A stretch of 64,000 bases of DNA from Deltaproteobacteria bacterium (lineage in GTDB: Bacteria; Myxococcota; Kuafuiibacteriia; Kuafuiibacteriales; Kuafuiibacteriaceae): assembly GCA_020632995.1 (NCBI GenBank), contig JACKEN010000011.1, forward strand, positions 1-64,000. The letters are read 5' to 3'. This document shows, one piece after another, positions 35,461-45,300 of this stretch. Below the pieces are notes generated by a model. That model had not been told where the DNA came from and made no database searches. It worked only from the letters and a program-made list of their open reading frames with translations. Both the position numbers and the translations under genes were made by a program. Each line of letters starts with the position of its first letter. Position 1 is the first letter of the stretch.

Positions 35461-36375
35461 TCAGGTCAGGCGGGCGGCGTGCTCGAAGAGGAGCCCGAAG
35501 CGGACGCCACGGTTAGAGACGGTCAGGCCGTCCAGGCCATAGTGGTCCAGGGCGGCCAGGATCACCGCGGCGCCCGCCACGATGACGTCGGCGCGGCCTG
35601 CGGGGATCACGGTGCCCCGGATGCGCTCCGCCGCCGGGACCCGCCGGAGGTCCTCGTAGAGGCGCTCGATGTCCGCCCGGGCCAGGCGCTGGCCCTCGCC
35701 GTGCGCCACCGCGAGCTGTATGTCCTGGTAGCCGAGGTGGGCGCCCATCAGGCTCACCACGGTGCCGGAGACGCCGACCATCTGGGTGCCCTCCGGCACC
35801 GGCGGGGCGGCCTGCAAGATCTCTTTCAGGTGGGCGAAGAGCGCGGCGAGGTCGGCGTCCTTGGGCGGATCGTCGGGCAGGAAGCGCTCGGTGAGCCGCA
35901 CCCCGCCGATCTCGAGCGAGACGCGGGCCACGATGCCGTCGACGGAGCCGTAGATCAGCTCGGTGCTGCGCCCGCCCACGTCGACGACGAGGAGCGGCCC
36001 CGGCCCGAACGCGGCGGCGGGGGCGCGGAAGGCCAACTCGGCCTCGCGCAGCCCGTGGATGATCTCGATCTCGAGGCCCAGGTGGTGGCGCACCCGATCG
36101 AGGAAGCCCTGGGCGTTGCTCGCGCCGCGCATGCCGGCGGTGGCCACGCAGGCGATGTGCTCGGCCCCCTCGGTGCGGGCGTCGGCCACGACCTCGGCCA
36201 GCACCTGGTAGGTGCGCTCCATCGCCCCGTCCAGGAGGTAGCCGTTCTTGTCGAGGCCCTGGCCGATGCGGGTGATCTCGGCGCGCTCCCGGATCACCGT
36301 GAGGGCGTCCGCCGTGACCTCGGCCAGGGTGTACTTGAGGGTGTTGGACCCCAGGTCGATCGCGGCCAGCTTCAC
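35461..36375 (-). CDS. ppx: Exopolyphosphatase/ppGpp phosphohydrolase, short form
   Basis: 304 residues from a GTG overlapping the pal stop (GTGA). The actin-like phosphatase core has IDLGSNTLKYTLAEV, ATAGMRGASN, IIHGLREAELAF, VVDVGGRSTELIYG and GVSGTVVSLMGA. It stops after the Ppx/GppA core and lacks the C-terminal HD-type extension of E. coli Ppx, as do other ~300-residue homologues. It degrades inorganic polyphosphate or pppGpp; which one is not decidable here. Translational overlap with pal puts it in the tol-pal operon. Confidence 0.85.
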   Translation of the reverse strand: MKLAAIDLGSNTLKYTLAEVTADALTVIRERAEITRIGQGLDKNGYLLDGAMERTYQVLAEVVADARTEGAEHIACVATAGMRGASNAQGFLDRVRHHLGLEIEIIHGLREAELAFRAPAAAFGPGPLLVVDVGGRSTELIYGSVDGIVARVSLEIGGVRLTERFLPDDPPKDADLAALFAHLKEILQAAPPVPEGTQMVGVSGTVVSLMGAHLGYQDIQLAVAHGEGQRLARADIERLYEDLRRVPAAERIRGTVIPAGRADVIVAGAAVILAALDHYGLDGLTVSNRGVRFGLLFEHAARLT

Positions 36376-37088
36376 TGCGGCTTCAGCTCGGCCCGGCGGT
36401 TCCGCTGGTGAGCTTCCTCGCTCATGCCCATGTCGACCGGGCGCTCCTCGCCGTAGGAGATGATCTCGACCTGCTTGGGCTCCACGCCCTGGGCCACCAG
36501 GTACTTCATCACGCTGCGGGCGCGGCGCTCGCCGAGGTGCAGGTTGTACTCGGTGGACCCGCGCACGTCGCAGTGCCCCTCGACCTCGACCTTGAGCCCC
36601 TGGTCCTTCGACATCACCTCGGCCACCCGGCTCAGGACTGCCTTGCTGTCCTCGCGGATCGTAGCGTCGTTGTAGTCGAAGTAGATGGTCCCGACCGCGT
36701 CGCCCAGCTTCATGTTCATGTTGGCGGCGGTGGCGTCGGTGACCTTCTCTTTCGGGCCCTCGTCGTCCGCGGTCTTCTTCTCGTCGCAGCCGGGGCGGGA
36801 CGCGGCCGCCGCCTGCTCGGCCAGGGCCTTGGCCTCGCCGGCCTTCTTCTTCGCGTCCTCGATCTCACCCGCCTCGGCCAGGCGCTTGGCCTCGGCGATG
36901 GCGGCCTCGGCCGCCTGGTAGGTCTCCTGGGCGCAGTCGTTGGCCTTCTTCTTCCGCGCCTCGTCCATGGCGGCGCGGGCGGCCTCGAGCTCGAGGTCCG
37001 CGGTCTTCTTCGGGCAGCCGGTGCTGAAGATCAGCGCGGCCAACAGGGGGAGGGCGATCAGGGTGCGGGGCTGGATGCTGCCAGACAC
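36372..37088 (-). CDS. pal: Peptidoglycan-associated lipoprotein Pal (OmpA domain)
   Basis: 238 residues from a GTG at 37088 with AAGGAG 7 nt upstream. A lipoprotein signal (LLAALIFSTGC) anchors it in the outer membrane. Residues 20-110 are an Ala/Glu/Lys-rich helix rich in KKK, longer than in E. coli Pal. The C-terminal OmpA domain has IYFDYNDATIRED, VEVEGHCDVRGSTEYN and LGERRARSV, which bind meso-diaminopimelate in peptidoglycan. It works with TolB and TolQRA to keep the outer membrane attached and constricting at division. Confidence 0.9.
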   Translation of the reverse strand: MSGSIQPRTLIALPLLAALIFSTGCPKKTADLELEAARAAMDEARKKKANDCAQETYQAAEAAIAEAKRLAEAGEIEDAKKKAGEAKALAEQAAAASRPGCDEKKTADDEGPKEKVTDATAANMNMKLGDAVGTIYFDYNDATIREDSKAVLSRVAEVMSKDQGLKVEVEGHCDVRGSTEYNLHLGERRARSVMKYLVAQGVEPKQVEIISYGEERPVDMGMSEEAHQRNRRAELKPQ

Positions 37089-37102
37089 GTTCGAGCTCCT
37101 TG

Positions 37103-38443
37103 TCACTTCACGAGGTAGGGGGACCACGCAGGCGTGGTGAAGCCCCCCTTCTTGGTGATGCGGCGCTGGTTCGAGCCGTCCACCGCCATGATCCAGATCT
37201 GCGACTTCCCCTCCCGGGTGGAGGTGAAGACGATGTGGTTGCCGTCGGGCGAGAAGCTGGGCTCCTCGTTGTTGCCCTGGTCCTGGGTGAGGCGCCGGAT
37301 CTCCTTCGTCTCGGGGTTGACGGTGAAGATGTCGAAGACGTTGCGCTCGTCCCGGGCGGTGAAGGCGATGAGATCGCCCTTGGGGGACCAGTCGGGGGTC
37401 TGGTTGTAGGTGCCGCGGTCGGTGATGCGCTTCACCCCGGTGCCGTCCGCGTTCATCACGAAGATGTGGGGGTCGCCCCAGCGGCTCGACACGAAGGCGA
37501 TGCGCTTGCCGTTGGGCGACCACGAGGGCGAGCTGTCGATCGCCCACTCGTTGGTGAGCCGCTTCAGGCCGGTGCCGTCCGCGTTCATCACGTAGATCTC
37601 GCTGTTGCCGTCGCGGGAGAGGGTGAGGGCCAGCTTGCTCCCGTCGGGCGACATCGCGCCGCCGGTGTTGAGGCCGCGCTCGCCCGAGAGCAGCCGCGGG
37701 CGGCCGCCGCCCACCGGGGTGCTGTAGAGGTTCGGGTTGTGGCGGATGTACGAGGTGAAGATCAGCTCCTGCCCGTTCCGCGACCACGCGGGGAGCAGGT
37801 TGATGGAGCCGTTGTTGGTGACCGCGGTCGCGCCCTCGCCGTCGAGGTCCATCACCCACAGCTCGCGCCCCGACTTCGTCTTGCGGACCGCGGCGAGCCG
37901 GGTCTGGAAGATGCCGCGGGTGCCGGTGAGGGCGAAGATCACCTCGTCGCTGAAGGCGCGGGCGAAGCGCTTCGCGTCCTCGACCTTGCCGGTGTAGCTC
38001 TTCTGGACCAGCTGCCGGCCCGAGGCCACGTCGAAGAAGCGCAAGTCAGCCTTCAGCGTGTCGCCGGCCACGGTGACCCCGCCCTTGATGAGGCCGTCGG
38101 CGCCGACGTTCACCCAGTCCTCGAACTTGATGGACGCGGCGGCCAGGCCCTCCTTCTTGGGGTCGGCGATGTAGCTCTTCGGATCGAGCACCTTGAAGGT
38201 GGCGGCGAGATCGAAGTTCCACCGCAAGGTGTCCGTCATCTCGCGGATCGCGGGGGCCGGCGTCTTCTCGCCCGCCATGTCCCGGATGTCGGGGATCGCG
38301 AGCGGGTACGGCCGGAAGTCGGGGCTGCCGATCTCGATGACGGTGCGCTTGCCGGCCTCGGTCTGGGCCTGGGCAGGCAGCGCCACCGCCGTGAGGGCGA
38401 GCAACAGGAGCGGAGCGTGGGGGCAGAGTCGTCGCAAGATCAC
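37103..38443 (-). CDS. tolB: Tol-Pal system beta-propeller protein TolB
   Basis: About 446 residues from a GTG at 38443 giving a signal peptide (LLLLALTAVALPAQAQ). The N-terminal alpha/beta domain (to about 180) is followed by five to six propeller blades with repeating WSPNGKRIAFVSSR and IYVMNADGTGLKRLTN blocks. TolB is the periplasmic link between TolA and Pal. It is 14 bp upstream of pal. Confidence 0.93.
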   Translation of the reverse strand: MILRRLCPHAPLLLLALTAVALPAQAQTEAGKRTVIEIGSPDFRPYPLAIPDIRDMAGEKTPAPAIREMTDTLRWNFDLAATFKVLDPKSYIADPKKEGLAAASIKFEDWVNVGADGLIKGGVTVAGDTLKADLRFFDVASGRQLVQKSYTGKVEDAKRFARAFSDEVIFALTGTRGIFQTRLAAVRKTKSGRELWVMDLDGEGATAVTNNGSINLLPAWSRNGQELIFTSYIRHNPNLYSTPVGGGRPRLLSGERGLNTGGAMSPDGSKLALTLSRDGNSEIYVMNADGTGLKRLTNEWAIDSSPSWSPNGKRIAFVSSRWGDPHIFVMNADGTGVKRITDRGTYNQTPDWSPKGDLIAFTARDERNVFDIFTVNPETKEIRRLTQDQGNNEEPSFSPDGNHIVFTSTREGKSQIWIMAVDGSNQRRITKKGGFTTPAWSPYLVK

Positions 38444-38537
38444 CTCGTCGCGCGGCCTGCGCACCGCTGCGAGTACGTTGGGCGCAGGCGGGCCGTCAAT
38501 GGGACGTCTGAGGCCCCCACAACATTCCATACGGGCT

Positions 38538-39266
38538 TCAAGGTTTGAAGCGCACCAGCACGCCCTCGTCGCGGTAGCGGCTGGCCAGGTTCGGGGGCGG
38601 GGCGGGCAGCTGGTGGGTCTTCAGCAGGCTCTCCAGCGCGCTCATGAACAGGTCATTCGGGTGACGCTTCACGATCTCGTAACGCGAGATCCGGCCGTTC
38701 CCCTCGATGAAGAGCACGAACTCCGCGCTCAGGAACTGCTGCTGGGACTTCAGCATCTCCGGCAGCTGGTAGGCCTGCTTGAGGCTCGCCGCCACCTGGG
38801 CCTCGTAGCCGCGCGCGGCCCGCGCGGGGTCGGTGGTGGTGCCGTGGGCCACGCCCTCGGGCGACCCCTCGAGCTCCTCCACCTTGGCGAGCGCCTTGTC
38901 GAGCCGGTCGTCCGCCGCGCCCTCGAGCATCCGCCGCGCCGCGTCCGACAGCTCGGGCGTCTTCTTCTTGTCGGGCTTCGGCGCCGGCTTGGTCTTGTCG
39001 GTCTTGCCGGTGTCGAGGGCCACCGTGTCGTCGGCCGGGGGCGGCGGCGCGGACTTCGCGATCCGGGGCAACAGCGCGGGATCCCGCGGTTTGCCGAGGC
39101 GCACCAGCTCGACCGGGATGGTGTCGTGCACCTGCAGCTTGGGGTGCAGGGACTGCGCGTAGACCACCACGCCGAACACGCCGACGTGCAGCGCCAGGGA
39201 GGCCCCCAGCACCCACTTGAAAGCCCGGTTGACGGCTCTCGAGCGTGCTCGCGCGGTCTCGTACAT
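38538..39266 (-). CDS. tolA: TolA/TonB-like energy-transducing protein
   Basis: 242 residues. One N-terminal TM helix (WVLGASLALHVGVFGVVVYA) with the SHL-type His is followed by a Pro/Lys linker (APKPDKKKTP), a short helix, and a C-terminal TonB/TolA domain (SAEFVLFIEGNGRISRYEI). It is much shorter than E. coli TolA. Position between tolR and tolB supports TolA; the C-terminal domain alone could also be called TonB. Confidence 0.8.
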   Translation of the reverse strand: MYETARARSRAVNRAFKWVLGASLALHVGVFGVVVYAQSLHPKLQVHDTIPVELVRLGKPRDPALLPRIAKSAPPPPADDTVALDTGKTDKTKPAPKPDKKKTPELSDAARRMLEGAADDRLDKALAKVEELEGSPEGVAHGTTTDPARAARGYEAQVAASLKQAYQLPEMLKSQQQFLSAEFVLFIEGNGRISRYEIVKRHPNDLFMSALESLLKTHQLPAPPPNLASRYRDEGVLVRFKP

Positions 39267-39268
39267 GC

Positions 39269-39694
39269 CTACTTGCTGGCCTCCAGGGGGTCGGTGACCA
39301 TGCCGAGCTTCTCGACCCCCGCCTTGCGCACCCGCGCCATGATGTCGATGACGAAGCCGTACTCGAGGGTGCGGTCCGCGTGCAGGTAGAGCTCCTTCTC
39401 GGCCTGGAGCTTCGCGTTGGCGGCGAGCATCTCTTCCAGGCGCTCGTAGGGGATGGGGTTCTCCTCGTTGCTCCCGATGAAGATGCGCTTGTCCTTGGTG
39501 ACGGTGAGCACGAGCTTCTTGTCGGTGCCCTCGAGCGGCTGGGCCGAGGTCTTCGGCAGGTCCACCTGCACGCCCTGGGTGATGAGGGGAGCGGTGACCA
39601 TGAAGATGATCAGGAGCACCAGCATCACGTCCACCAGGGGCGTGACGTTGATGTCGCTCATGGCGCCGCCGCGCCGGCCGGTGGACATGCCCAT
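39269..39694 (-). CDS. tolR: TolR/ExbD proton-channel subunit
   Basis: 141 residues. MSDINVTPLVDVMLVLLIIFMVTA is the single TM helix with the conserved proton-carrying Asp (in LVDVML), followed by the periplasmic ExbD/TolR domain ending in IDIMARVRKAGVEKLG. It forms the proton-driven motor with TolQ. The start could also be the internal ATG just before SDINVTP. Two bp separate it from tolA. Confidence 0.9.
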   Translation of the reverse strand: MGMSTGRRGGAMSDINVTPLVDVMLVLLIIFMVTAPLITQGVQVDLPKTSAQPLEGTDKKLVLTVTKDKRIFIGSNEENPIPYERLEEMLAANAKLQAEKELYLHADRTLEYGFVIDIMARVRKAGVEKLGMVTDPLEASK

Positions 39695-39732
39695 GCTCGC
39701 TCCAGTCTAACGCACGAGGGCGCCGGAGGTTC

Positions 39733-40518
39733 TCACTTGAAGAAGTGCCGCTTCACGATGTTCAGGAAGTCGCTGGAGAAGTTGTCCATCTCGGCCTCCA
39801 GCACCCGGATCCGCGCCAGGAAGTAGTTGAACGCGATCACCGCCGGGATGGCCGCGGCGAGGCCGGCGGCGGTGGCGATCAGGGCCTCCGAGATGCCGGG
39901 GGCCACCGTGGCGAGGTTGGCCGAGCCCATCCGGCCGATGTCCTGGAACGCCTTCATGATGCCCCAGACCGTCCCGAACAGACCGATGAAGGGGGCGGTG
40001 GAGCCCACCGTGGCCAAGAACGACGTCAGGCTCTCGAGCGAGGTCATCTCGGCGCTCTGGCTCCGCCTCAGCGCCCGCTCCACGTTCTCGATGCCCCCGC
40101 CGAGGGTCTCGTCGTCACCGCTGCGCTTCTTCAGCCGGGCCAGCTCGATGTAGCCGCTCCGGAACACCTGGGCGAGCGGGCTCTTCGCGTACTGATCGGA
40201 CTGCTGGTACATCTGGTCGAGGCGCTTGGCCTCCCAGAACGCGGCGAGGAAGCGCTCGGACTCCCGGGCCGCCCGGCGGAGCGACAGGTACTTGTGGACG
40301 ATGATCGCCCACGAGGTCACCGAGAACGCGATCAGCAGCAGGAGGGCCGCGAAGCTGATCGGCCCCGAGTGGGTCATGGTCTCCCACAGGGAGATGTCCG
40401 TGACCACGGGGGTCGCCGGGGCCGGCGCGGGCTGCCCCGCGGTGGCCTGGAGGGTGGTCAGGACCACGTGGATCACCTCGGGGTTGGGGCCCGCCATGCT
40501 CGGAACGCGCGGTAACAT
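39733..40518 (-). CDS. tolQ: TolQ/ExbB proton-channel subunit
   Basis: 261 residues (an internal ATG at 40497 is also possible). Three TM helices: ISFAALLLLIAFSVTSWAIIV near the N-terminus and two in the MotA/TolQ/ExbB domain (FLATVGSTAPFIGLFGTVWG and SEALIATAAGLAAAIPAVIA), with the conserved Thr/Pro motif. First gene of tolQ-tolR-tolA-tolB-pal-ppx; 38 bp precede tolR. Confidence 0.92.
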   Translation of the reverse strand: MLPRVPSMAGPNPEVIHVVLTTLQATAGQPAPAPATPVVTDISLWETMTHSGPISFAALLLLIAFSVTSWAIIVHKYLSLRRAARESERFLAAFWEAKRLDQMYQQSDQYAKSPLAQVFRSGYIELARLKKRSGDDETLGGGIENVERALRRSQSAEMTSLESLTSFLATVGSTAPFIGLFGTVWGIMKAFQDIGRMGSANLATVAPGISEALIATAAGLAAAIPAVIAFNYFLARIRVLEAEMDNFSSDFLNIVKRHFFK

Positions 40519-40530
40519 GGTGCCACAGGC

Positions 40531-40546
40531 CTGACAACCGTGTCAG
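40531..40546. promoter_or_regulatory. Dyad in the divergent tolQ/lipoprotein intergenic region
   Basis: CTGACA-ACCG-TGTCAG is a perfect inverted repeat 13 nt upstream of the tolQ ATG, in the roughly 97-bp gap to the divergent lipoprotein gene. It has the form of a repressor operator; no cognate regulator is known here. Confidence 0.4.
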
Positions 40547-40614
40547 CCGAGCGGGCCCGGGGCGCCCCCGCCCGTTGTTGCGCGCGTGGCGTGCGTGTTG
40601 CAGTCTCTGGGGCG

Positions 40615-41883
40615 GTGCGCCGCGTCCTGGCCCTCTCCCTCACCTCTGTCCTCGCGGCCTCCGCGTGCGGCGGCGACGCCGAGTCCGGCGATGCGCTGGC
40701 GCTGCGCTTCACCGTGTCGCGGGGGGGCGAGCCGCTCGCGTGCGCGGACGTCTCCGAGATCTCGGAGGTCACCCTGAAGCTGCGGGACGCCCAGGGGCGC
40801 ATCGTGGCGGGGGTCCCGTCGACGGTGGACTGCGCGGCGGGCGCGGTGGACGTCTACGCCGCCCCGGCCGGCACCTACACCCTCGAGCTCGCGGCCACCG
40901 GGACCCTCTCCGGCGACCCCAACGCGGTGCTGTTCAAGGTCTCGCAGCCGGTCACGGTGCCGGGGACCTACGACCTCGTGCTCCAGCCCCAGGTGGCCTA
41001 CCTGACCCTGGGCTGGACCTTCGGGGACGACGAGCTGGCCCCCTGCGGCACCGAGGTGGACGAGATCGGGGTCATCGTCAGCACCGGCGCCGGCCAGGTC
41101 GGGAGCTTCACCGGCACCTTCGGGTGTACGGCGACTCCGGTGGTGATCCCCCAGCCGTTCGACCTGCAGGAGTACGTGATCCAGGTGGAGGCCCGCTCCA
41201 CCGAGGGTTTCCCGTTGTTCAACCACACCACGTCCCGCATCCTGGACCGTGGCCAGAACACCTACACCGCCAACCTCACCCCGCTGGGCGGTCAGGTCTT
41301 CTTCGACTGGGCCTTCGCGGTGCTGCCGGGCGACGCCCCGATCCGGATGTGCGACGCGGCCAGCGTCCAGGTCGGGAACCTCGAGGTCACGATCGAGAGC
41401 CTGGAGGGCGGGGCCTCGGTCTCCGAGTCGGTGCCGTGCACCGCCACCATGCGGCCCTACGCCTTCACCAAGGCCCGCTTCACCCAGGGGCGCCAGCTCG
41501 CCCTGGTCGTGGCGGCCGAGGGCGAGGAGCGCTTCTGGGCCCGGGAGGAGTTCACCATGCCCGCCGGCGACCGGGTCGGCGATCGCCTCACCCTCACCGC
41601 GGTGGGGACCGCCACCGTCGGCTTCCAGGTCGCCACCGCCTCGTGCACCCCCACCCGGCTGGACGGCGTGACCCTCACCGCCCGGCGGCGGGGCGCCGAC
41701 GCAGCGGAGGCCCACACGGTGGAGCTCGGCGCGGACGAGACCGAGGCGACGTTCACCCCGCTCTTCTACGGGACCTACGACGTGGAGGCGGTGCTGCAGA
41801 CCGACCAGGGGCCGCTGTGCCCGCGGACCGACGTGCGCAGCGTGAGCGAGCGGGCGCATGCCTGGGCGCCGATCGTGTTCTAG
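40615..41883 (+). CDS. Predicted Cys-rich lipoprotein, function unknown
   Basis: 422 residues from the GTG at 40615 (VRRVLALSLTSVLAASAC), giving a signal with a weak lipobox at ASAC. The mature part is beta-rich with about ten further Cys, which can form disulphides, and several Ig-like stretches (AGTYTLELAATGTL, GTYDLVLQPQVAYL, GTYDVEAVL). No family is recognised; similar multi-domain lipoproteins are common in Myxococcota. It is divergent from the tol-pal operon and is followed by the heptamer array. Confidence 0.6.
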   Translation: MRRVLALSLTSVLAASACGGDAESGDALALRFTVSRGGEPLACADVSEISEVTLKLRDAQGRIVAGVPSTVDCAAGAVDVYAAPAGTYTLELAATGTLSGDPNAVLFKVSQPVTVPGTYDLVLQPQVAYLTLGWTFGDDELAPCGTEVDEIGVIVSTGAGQVGSFTGTFGCTATPVVIPQPFDLQEYVIQVEARSTEGFPLFNHTTSRILDRGQNTYTANLTPLGGQVFFDWAFAVLPGDAPIRMCDAASVQVGNLEVTIESLEGGASVSESVPCTATMRPYAFTKARFTQGRQLALVVAAEGEERFWAREEFTMPAGDRVGDRLTLTAVGTATVGFQVATASCTPTRLDGVTLTARRRGADAAEAHTVELGADETEATFTPLFYGTYDVEAVLQTDQGPLCPRTDVRSVSERAHAWAPIVF

Positions 41884-42347
41884 CTCCGGGCGGGCGCGGG
41901 ATCAGAGAAGGGTCGCGCAAAGGCGCCTGGCTGGGCGCCTGGGGGCGCGAGGACCTGGGGCCGGGGCCTGAGACCTGGAGCCAGTCTCTGCAGCCTGAAA
42001 CCTGTCTCCTCAGCCTGAAACCTGTCTCTGGAACCTGCAGCCTGAGACCTTCAGCCTGAGATCTGCAGCCGGAATCCTGTCTCTGAAGCCTGACCCCCCT
42101 CCATGGTCGCGCGGCCGAGGTCGCTCCGTCGGCTTCAGGCGTCAGAGACAGTGATCAAGCCGCAGTGATCAGGCCGCAGTGATCAGGCCGCAGTGATCAG
42201 GCTGCAGGTTTCAGAGACAGGCCGCAGGGTTCTGGCCGCAGGGATCAGCTCGCAGGGCGGAAGCTCAGGCGGCGGGCCCACGCTGCCGTGCGCACTAGTA
42301 CAAATACCCGGGTGACACCGGCCCCGGACTCGGGGGAAGAATCCCCT
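41884..42347. other. 464-bp intergenic region
   Basis: No gene is seen here. About 290 bp are the CTG/CAG heptamer array annotated separately. The remaining 90 bp before the next gene contain a relatively AT-rich ACTAGTACAAATACC that may be part of a promoter. Confidence 0.6.
41967..42257. repeat. Inverted array of degenerate heptamers (cCTGnnn then nnCAGnn)
   Basis: From 41967 to 42095 the sequence divides into about 19 consecutive units, nearly all 7 nt and most of the form CCTGNNN (for example CCTGAAA, CCTGTCT, CCTGCAG, CCTGAGA); four units are 6 nt. After a 37-nt unstructured centre (42096-42132) about 18 units run to 42257 in the opposite sense, NNCAGNN (ATCAGGC, CGCAGTG, CGCAGGG), one being 6 nt. 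Composite 14-mers such as CGCAGTGATCAGGC are repeated three times. The halves are roughly reverse complementary. It is not a CRISPR array: there are no 25-40-nt repeats or unique spacers. Confidence 0.8.
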
Positions 42348-45300
42348 GTGCGTCGCTCTTCTGCCCTGATTCTGTTTGCTTTTGCGATGGCTTGTGAGGA
42401 GCCGCCCCCGCCCGCTGGCGGCGGCGACCCGACGCAGGACGCGGCCGCGGTCGACATCGGGTTCTACGAGGACGACGCGGGCGACCTGGTACCCGATTCG
42501 GGTGAAGGGGAAGACGGCGGCTTGGCCGACACCGGGGTGGCTTCGGACACGGGGGTGGTGCCCGACTCGGGCGTCGGGCCCGACTCGGGGATGGCCGACC
42601 CGGACGCCGCGGTGGACGGGGGCCCGGCCGACACCGGCGTGGCAGCGGACGCGGGGCCGCCCGACACCGGCGTGGCGGCGGACGCGGGGCCGCCCGACAC
42701 CGGCGTGGCGCCGGACGCGGGGCCGCCGGACAGCGGCGTGTTGAGCGACGCGGACAACGACGGCATCGCGGACATCCACGAGGGCAACGGGGCGGTGGAC
42801 ACGGACGGCGACGGGATCCCGGACTCGATGGACGACGACAGCGACGGCGACGGGATCCCGGACAGCGTGGAGGCGGGCGACGCGGACGTCGCGACCCCGC
42901 CGGTGGACTCGGACTTCGACGGGGTGCCGGACTTCCAGGACCCGGACGCGGACGGAGATCTGATCGACGACGCGGTGGAGGGCGTGGGCGACCTCGACGG
43001 GGACGGGGTGCCGAACTACCTCGACGACGACAGCGACGGCGACTTCATCACCGATCGCATGGAGGGCGCGGCGGACCCGGACGGCGACGGGGCGCCGAAC
43101 TACCTCGACGACGACAGCGACGGCGACGGCCTCACCGACGCGGAGGAGGCGGGCGATCAGCTCCTGAGCTCGCCCCCCCTCGACTCGGACTTCGACGGGA
43201 TCCCGAACTACCTGGACGAGGACAGCGACAACGACTTCATCCGCGACGTGGAGGAGGGGCGGCGTGACACGGACGGGGACGGGATCTGGGACTACGTCGA
43301 CATCGACAGCGACAACGACGCGATCCTCGATCGCTTCGAGGCGGGCGATCAGGACCTGTTCACGCCCGCCCTCGACACCGACAACGACACCGTCCCCGAC
43401 TACCGCGACATCGACTCCGACGCGGACACGATCACCGACCTCCAGGAGGGCCGCGTGGACACCGACGGCGACGGGATCGAGGACCGGCTCGAGACCGACT
43501 CCGACGGCGACGGCTGGAGCGACGCGCTCGAGGCGGGCGACGTCGACCTCGCGACCCCGCCGGTCGACACCGACGGCGACGCGGTGCCCGACTTCCGCGA
43601 CCTCGACAGCGACGGCGACGGGCTCACCGACGGCCTCGAGCCCGGCTGCCCGGCCGGCTCGGACCGCCTCCTGGCCGACAGCGACGGCGACAGCTTCGAC
43701 GACCTCGCGGAGGCGGCCTTCGGCAGCAACCCCTGCGACGCGGCCCAGGGCATCAGCGACTTCTACTTCGTGCTGCCGCCGAACGGGCCGGTGCAGAACG
43801 CGCCGCTGACCTTCTCGGACACCCAGATCGATCGCGCCGACGTGGCCCTCAACATCGACACCACCGGGTCGATGGGCGGAGAGATCGCGAACCTGCGCGC
43901 CTCGCTCTCCACCTCGATCATCCCGCAGGTGGACGCGGCGATCCCCGACGCCGCGTTCTCCGTGAGCAGCTTCGAGGACTACCCGATCTACCCGTTCGGC
44001 GATCCGGCGGCGAACGACCGGCCCTTCCGGCTGCACACGCGCGTCACCACCAACGCCGCCACCGCCCAGAGCGCGGTGAACGCGCTGACCATCCGGGGCG
44101 GCTACGACTACCCGGAGGCGGGGCTGGAGTCGCTCTACCAGGTGAGCACCGGCCTCGGGACCTCGTGGACCGGCGGGACGGTGGGGCCCTTCAACCCCAA
44201 CGCGGGGCTCGTGCCCGGGGTGGCGGACGGGACGATCGGCGGGGTGGGCTTCCGCGACGACGCGCTACCGTTGGTGGTGCACATCACCGACGCGGTCAGC
44301 CACACCACCTACGACTACGCGCGCTCGAGCAGCACGATCAACGCGGCCGCGGTGCCCCAGGTGCGGCAGGCCCTCGGCAACGTGGGGGCCCGGGTGGTCA
44401 CCATCACGAGCGGGGTGGTGGTGCCCTTCAACGACCAGCTCTGCACCGGGAACGTCTCGACCTTCTTCGGCGGCATCACCCCGCTCGGTGACGTGGACTG
44501 GTTCCTGATCCAGGGCGCGGTGGCGGGGGACGTGGTCTCGGTCGACATCACCGCGGCGGTGAACTCCGGCACGCTCGACCCGATGGTGGCGGTGGCCAAC
44601 AGCGCAACCCTGCTTGCGGTGCACGACGACATCGACGCCGCGAACTTCAACCGCAACAGCACCATCCAGAACCTGACCCTCACCGGGCCGGGCCCGTACT
44701 ACATCGCGGTCACCTCGAAGGGGGACGGCAACTTCGACGGGGCGGGCGGCACCACCGCCGGCTTCTACATGGTCGACCTCGTGGTGAACGGCGCGCCCCA
44801 GTACCCGACCCCCACCGTGTGCCGGGCCGAGGACGCCAACAGCCGCGTCGGCGCCACCCCGGCGGTGCCCGCGGCCCAGGCCACCGCCCCCGCCGACCAG
44901 GCCCAGTGCCAGGCGGATTGCGATCTCTACGTGGGCACCCTGCACCCCTTCTTCGCCGACTTCACCTTCCCCTACGAGCTGTCGGAGGACACCGGGGCGG
45001 TGATAGCGCCCTGCGCGTGGAGCTTCTTCGGGGCGGGGCGCCCGGCCGGCTGTGGTGTCAACCAGTGTTGCACCGGCATCAACGGCACCGGGGTGCCGCC
45101 CAACGCGGCGGGGAACTGCCCGCTCAGCTACGAGATCGATCCGAACGGCACCGGCCTCGGCAACGCGCTCGTGGCGGGGGTGCAGGCGCTGGTGAACTTC
45201 TCGGCCTTCACCATCACCACCGTGGTCCGGCCCGACCCGGTCCAGCTGGCGCTCGGCGTGGACACCGCCTGCTTCATCCACGGGGTGGTGCCGGTGAACG

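Noticed and set aside
41967..42257. Possible CRISPR array
   Set aside because: The period is 7 nt, units are degenerate and inverted halfway, with no unique spacers and no cas genes nearby.
42183..44036. 617-residue minus-strand open frame opposite the TSP3/VWA gene
   Set aside because: Long antisense frames are expected opposite GAC/GGC-rich calcium-repeat codons; composition is Val/Arg repetitive with no domain, and the sense strand has a clear signal peptide and motifs.
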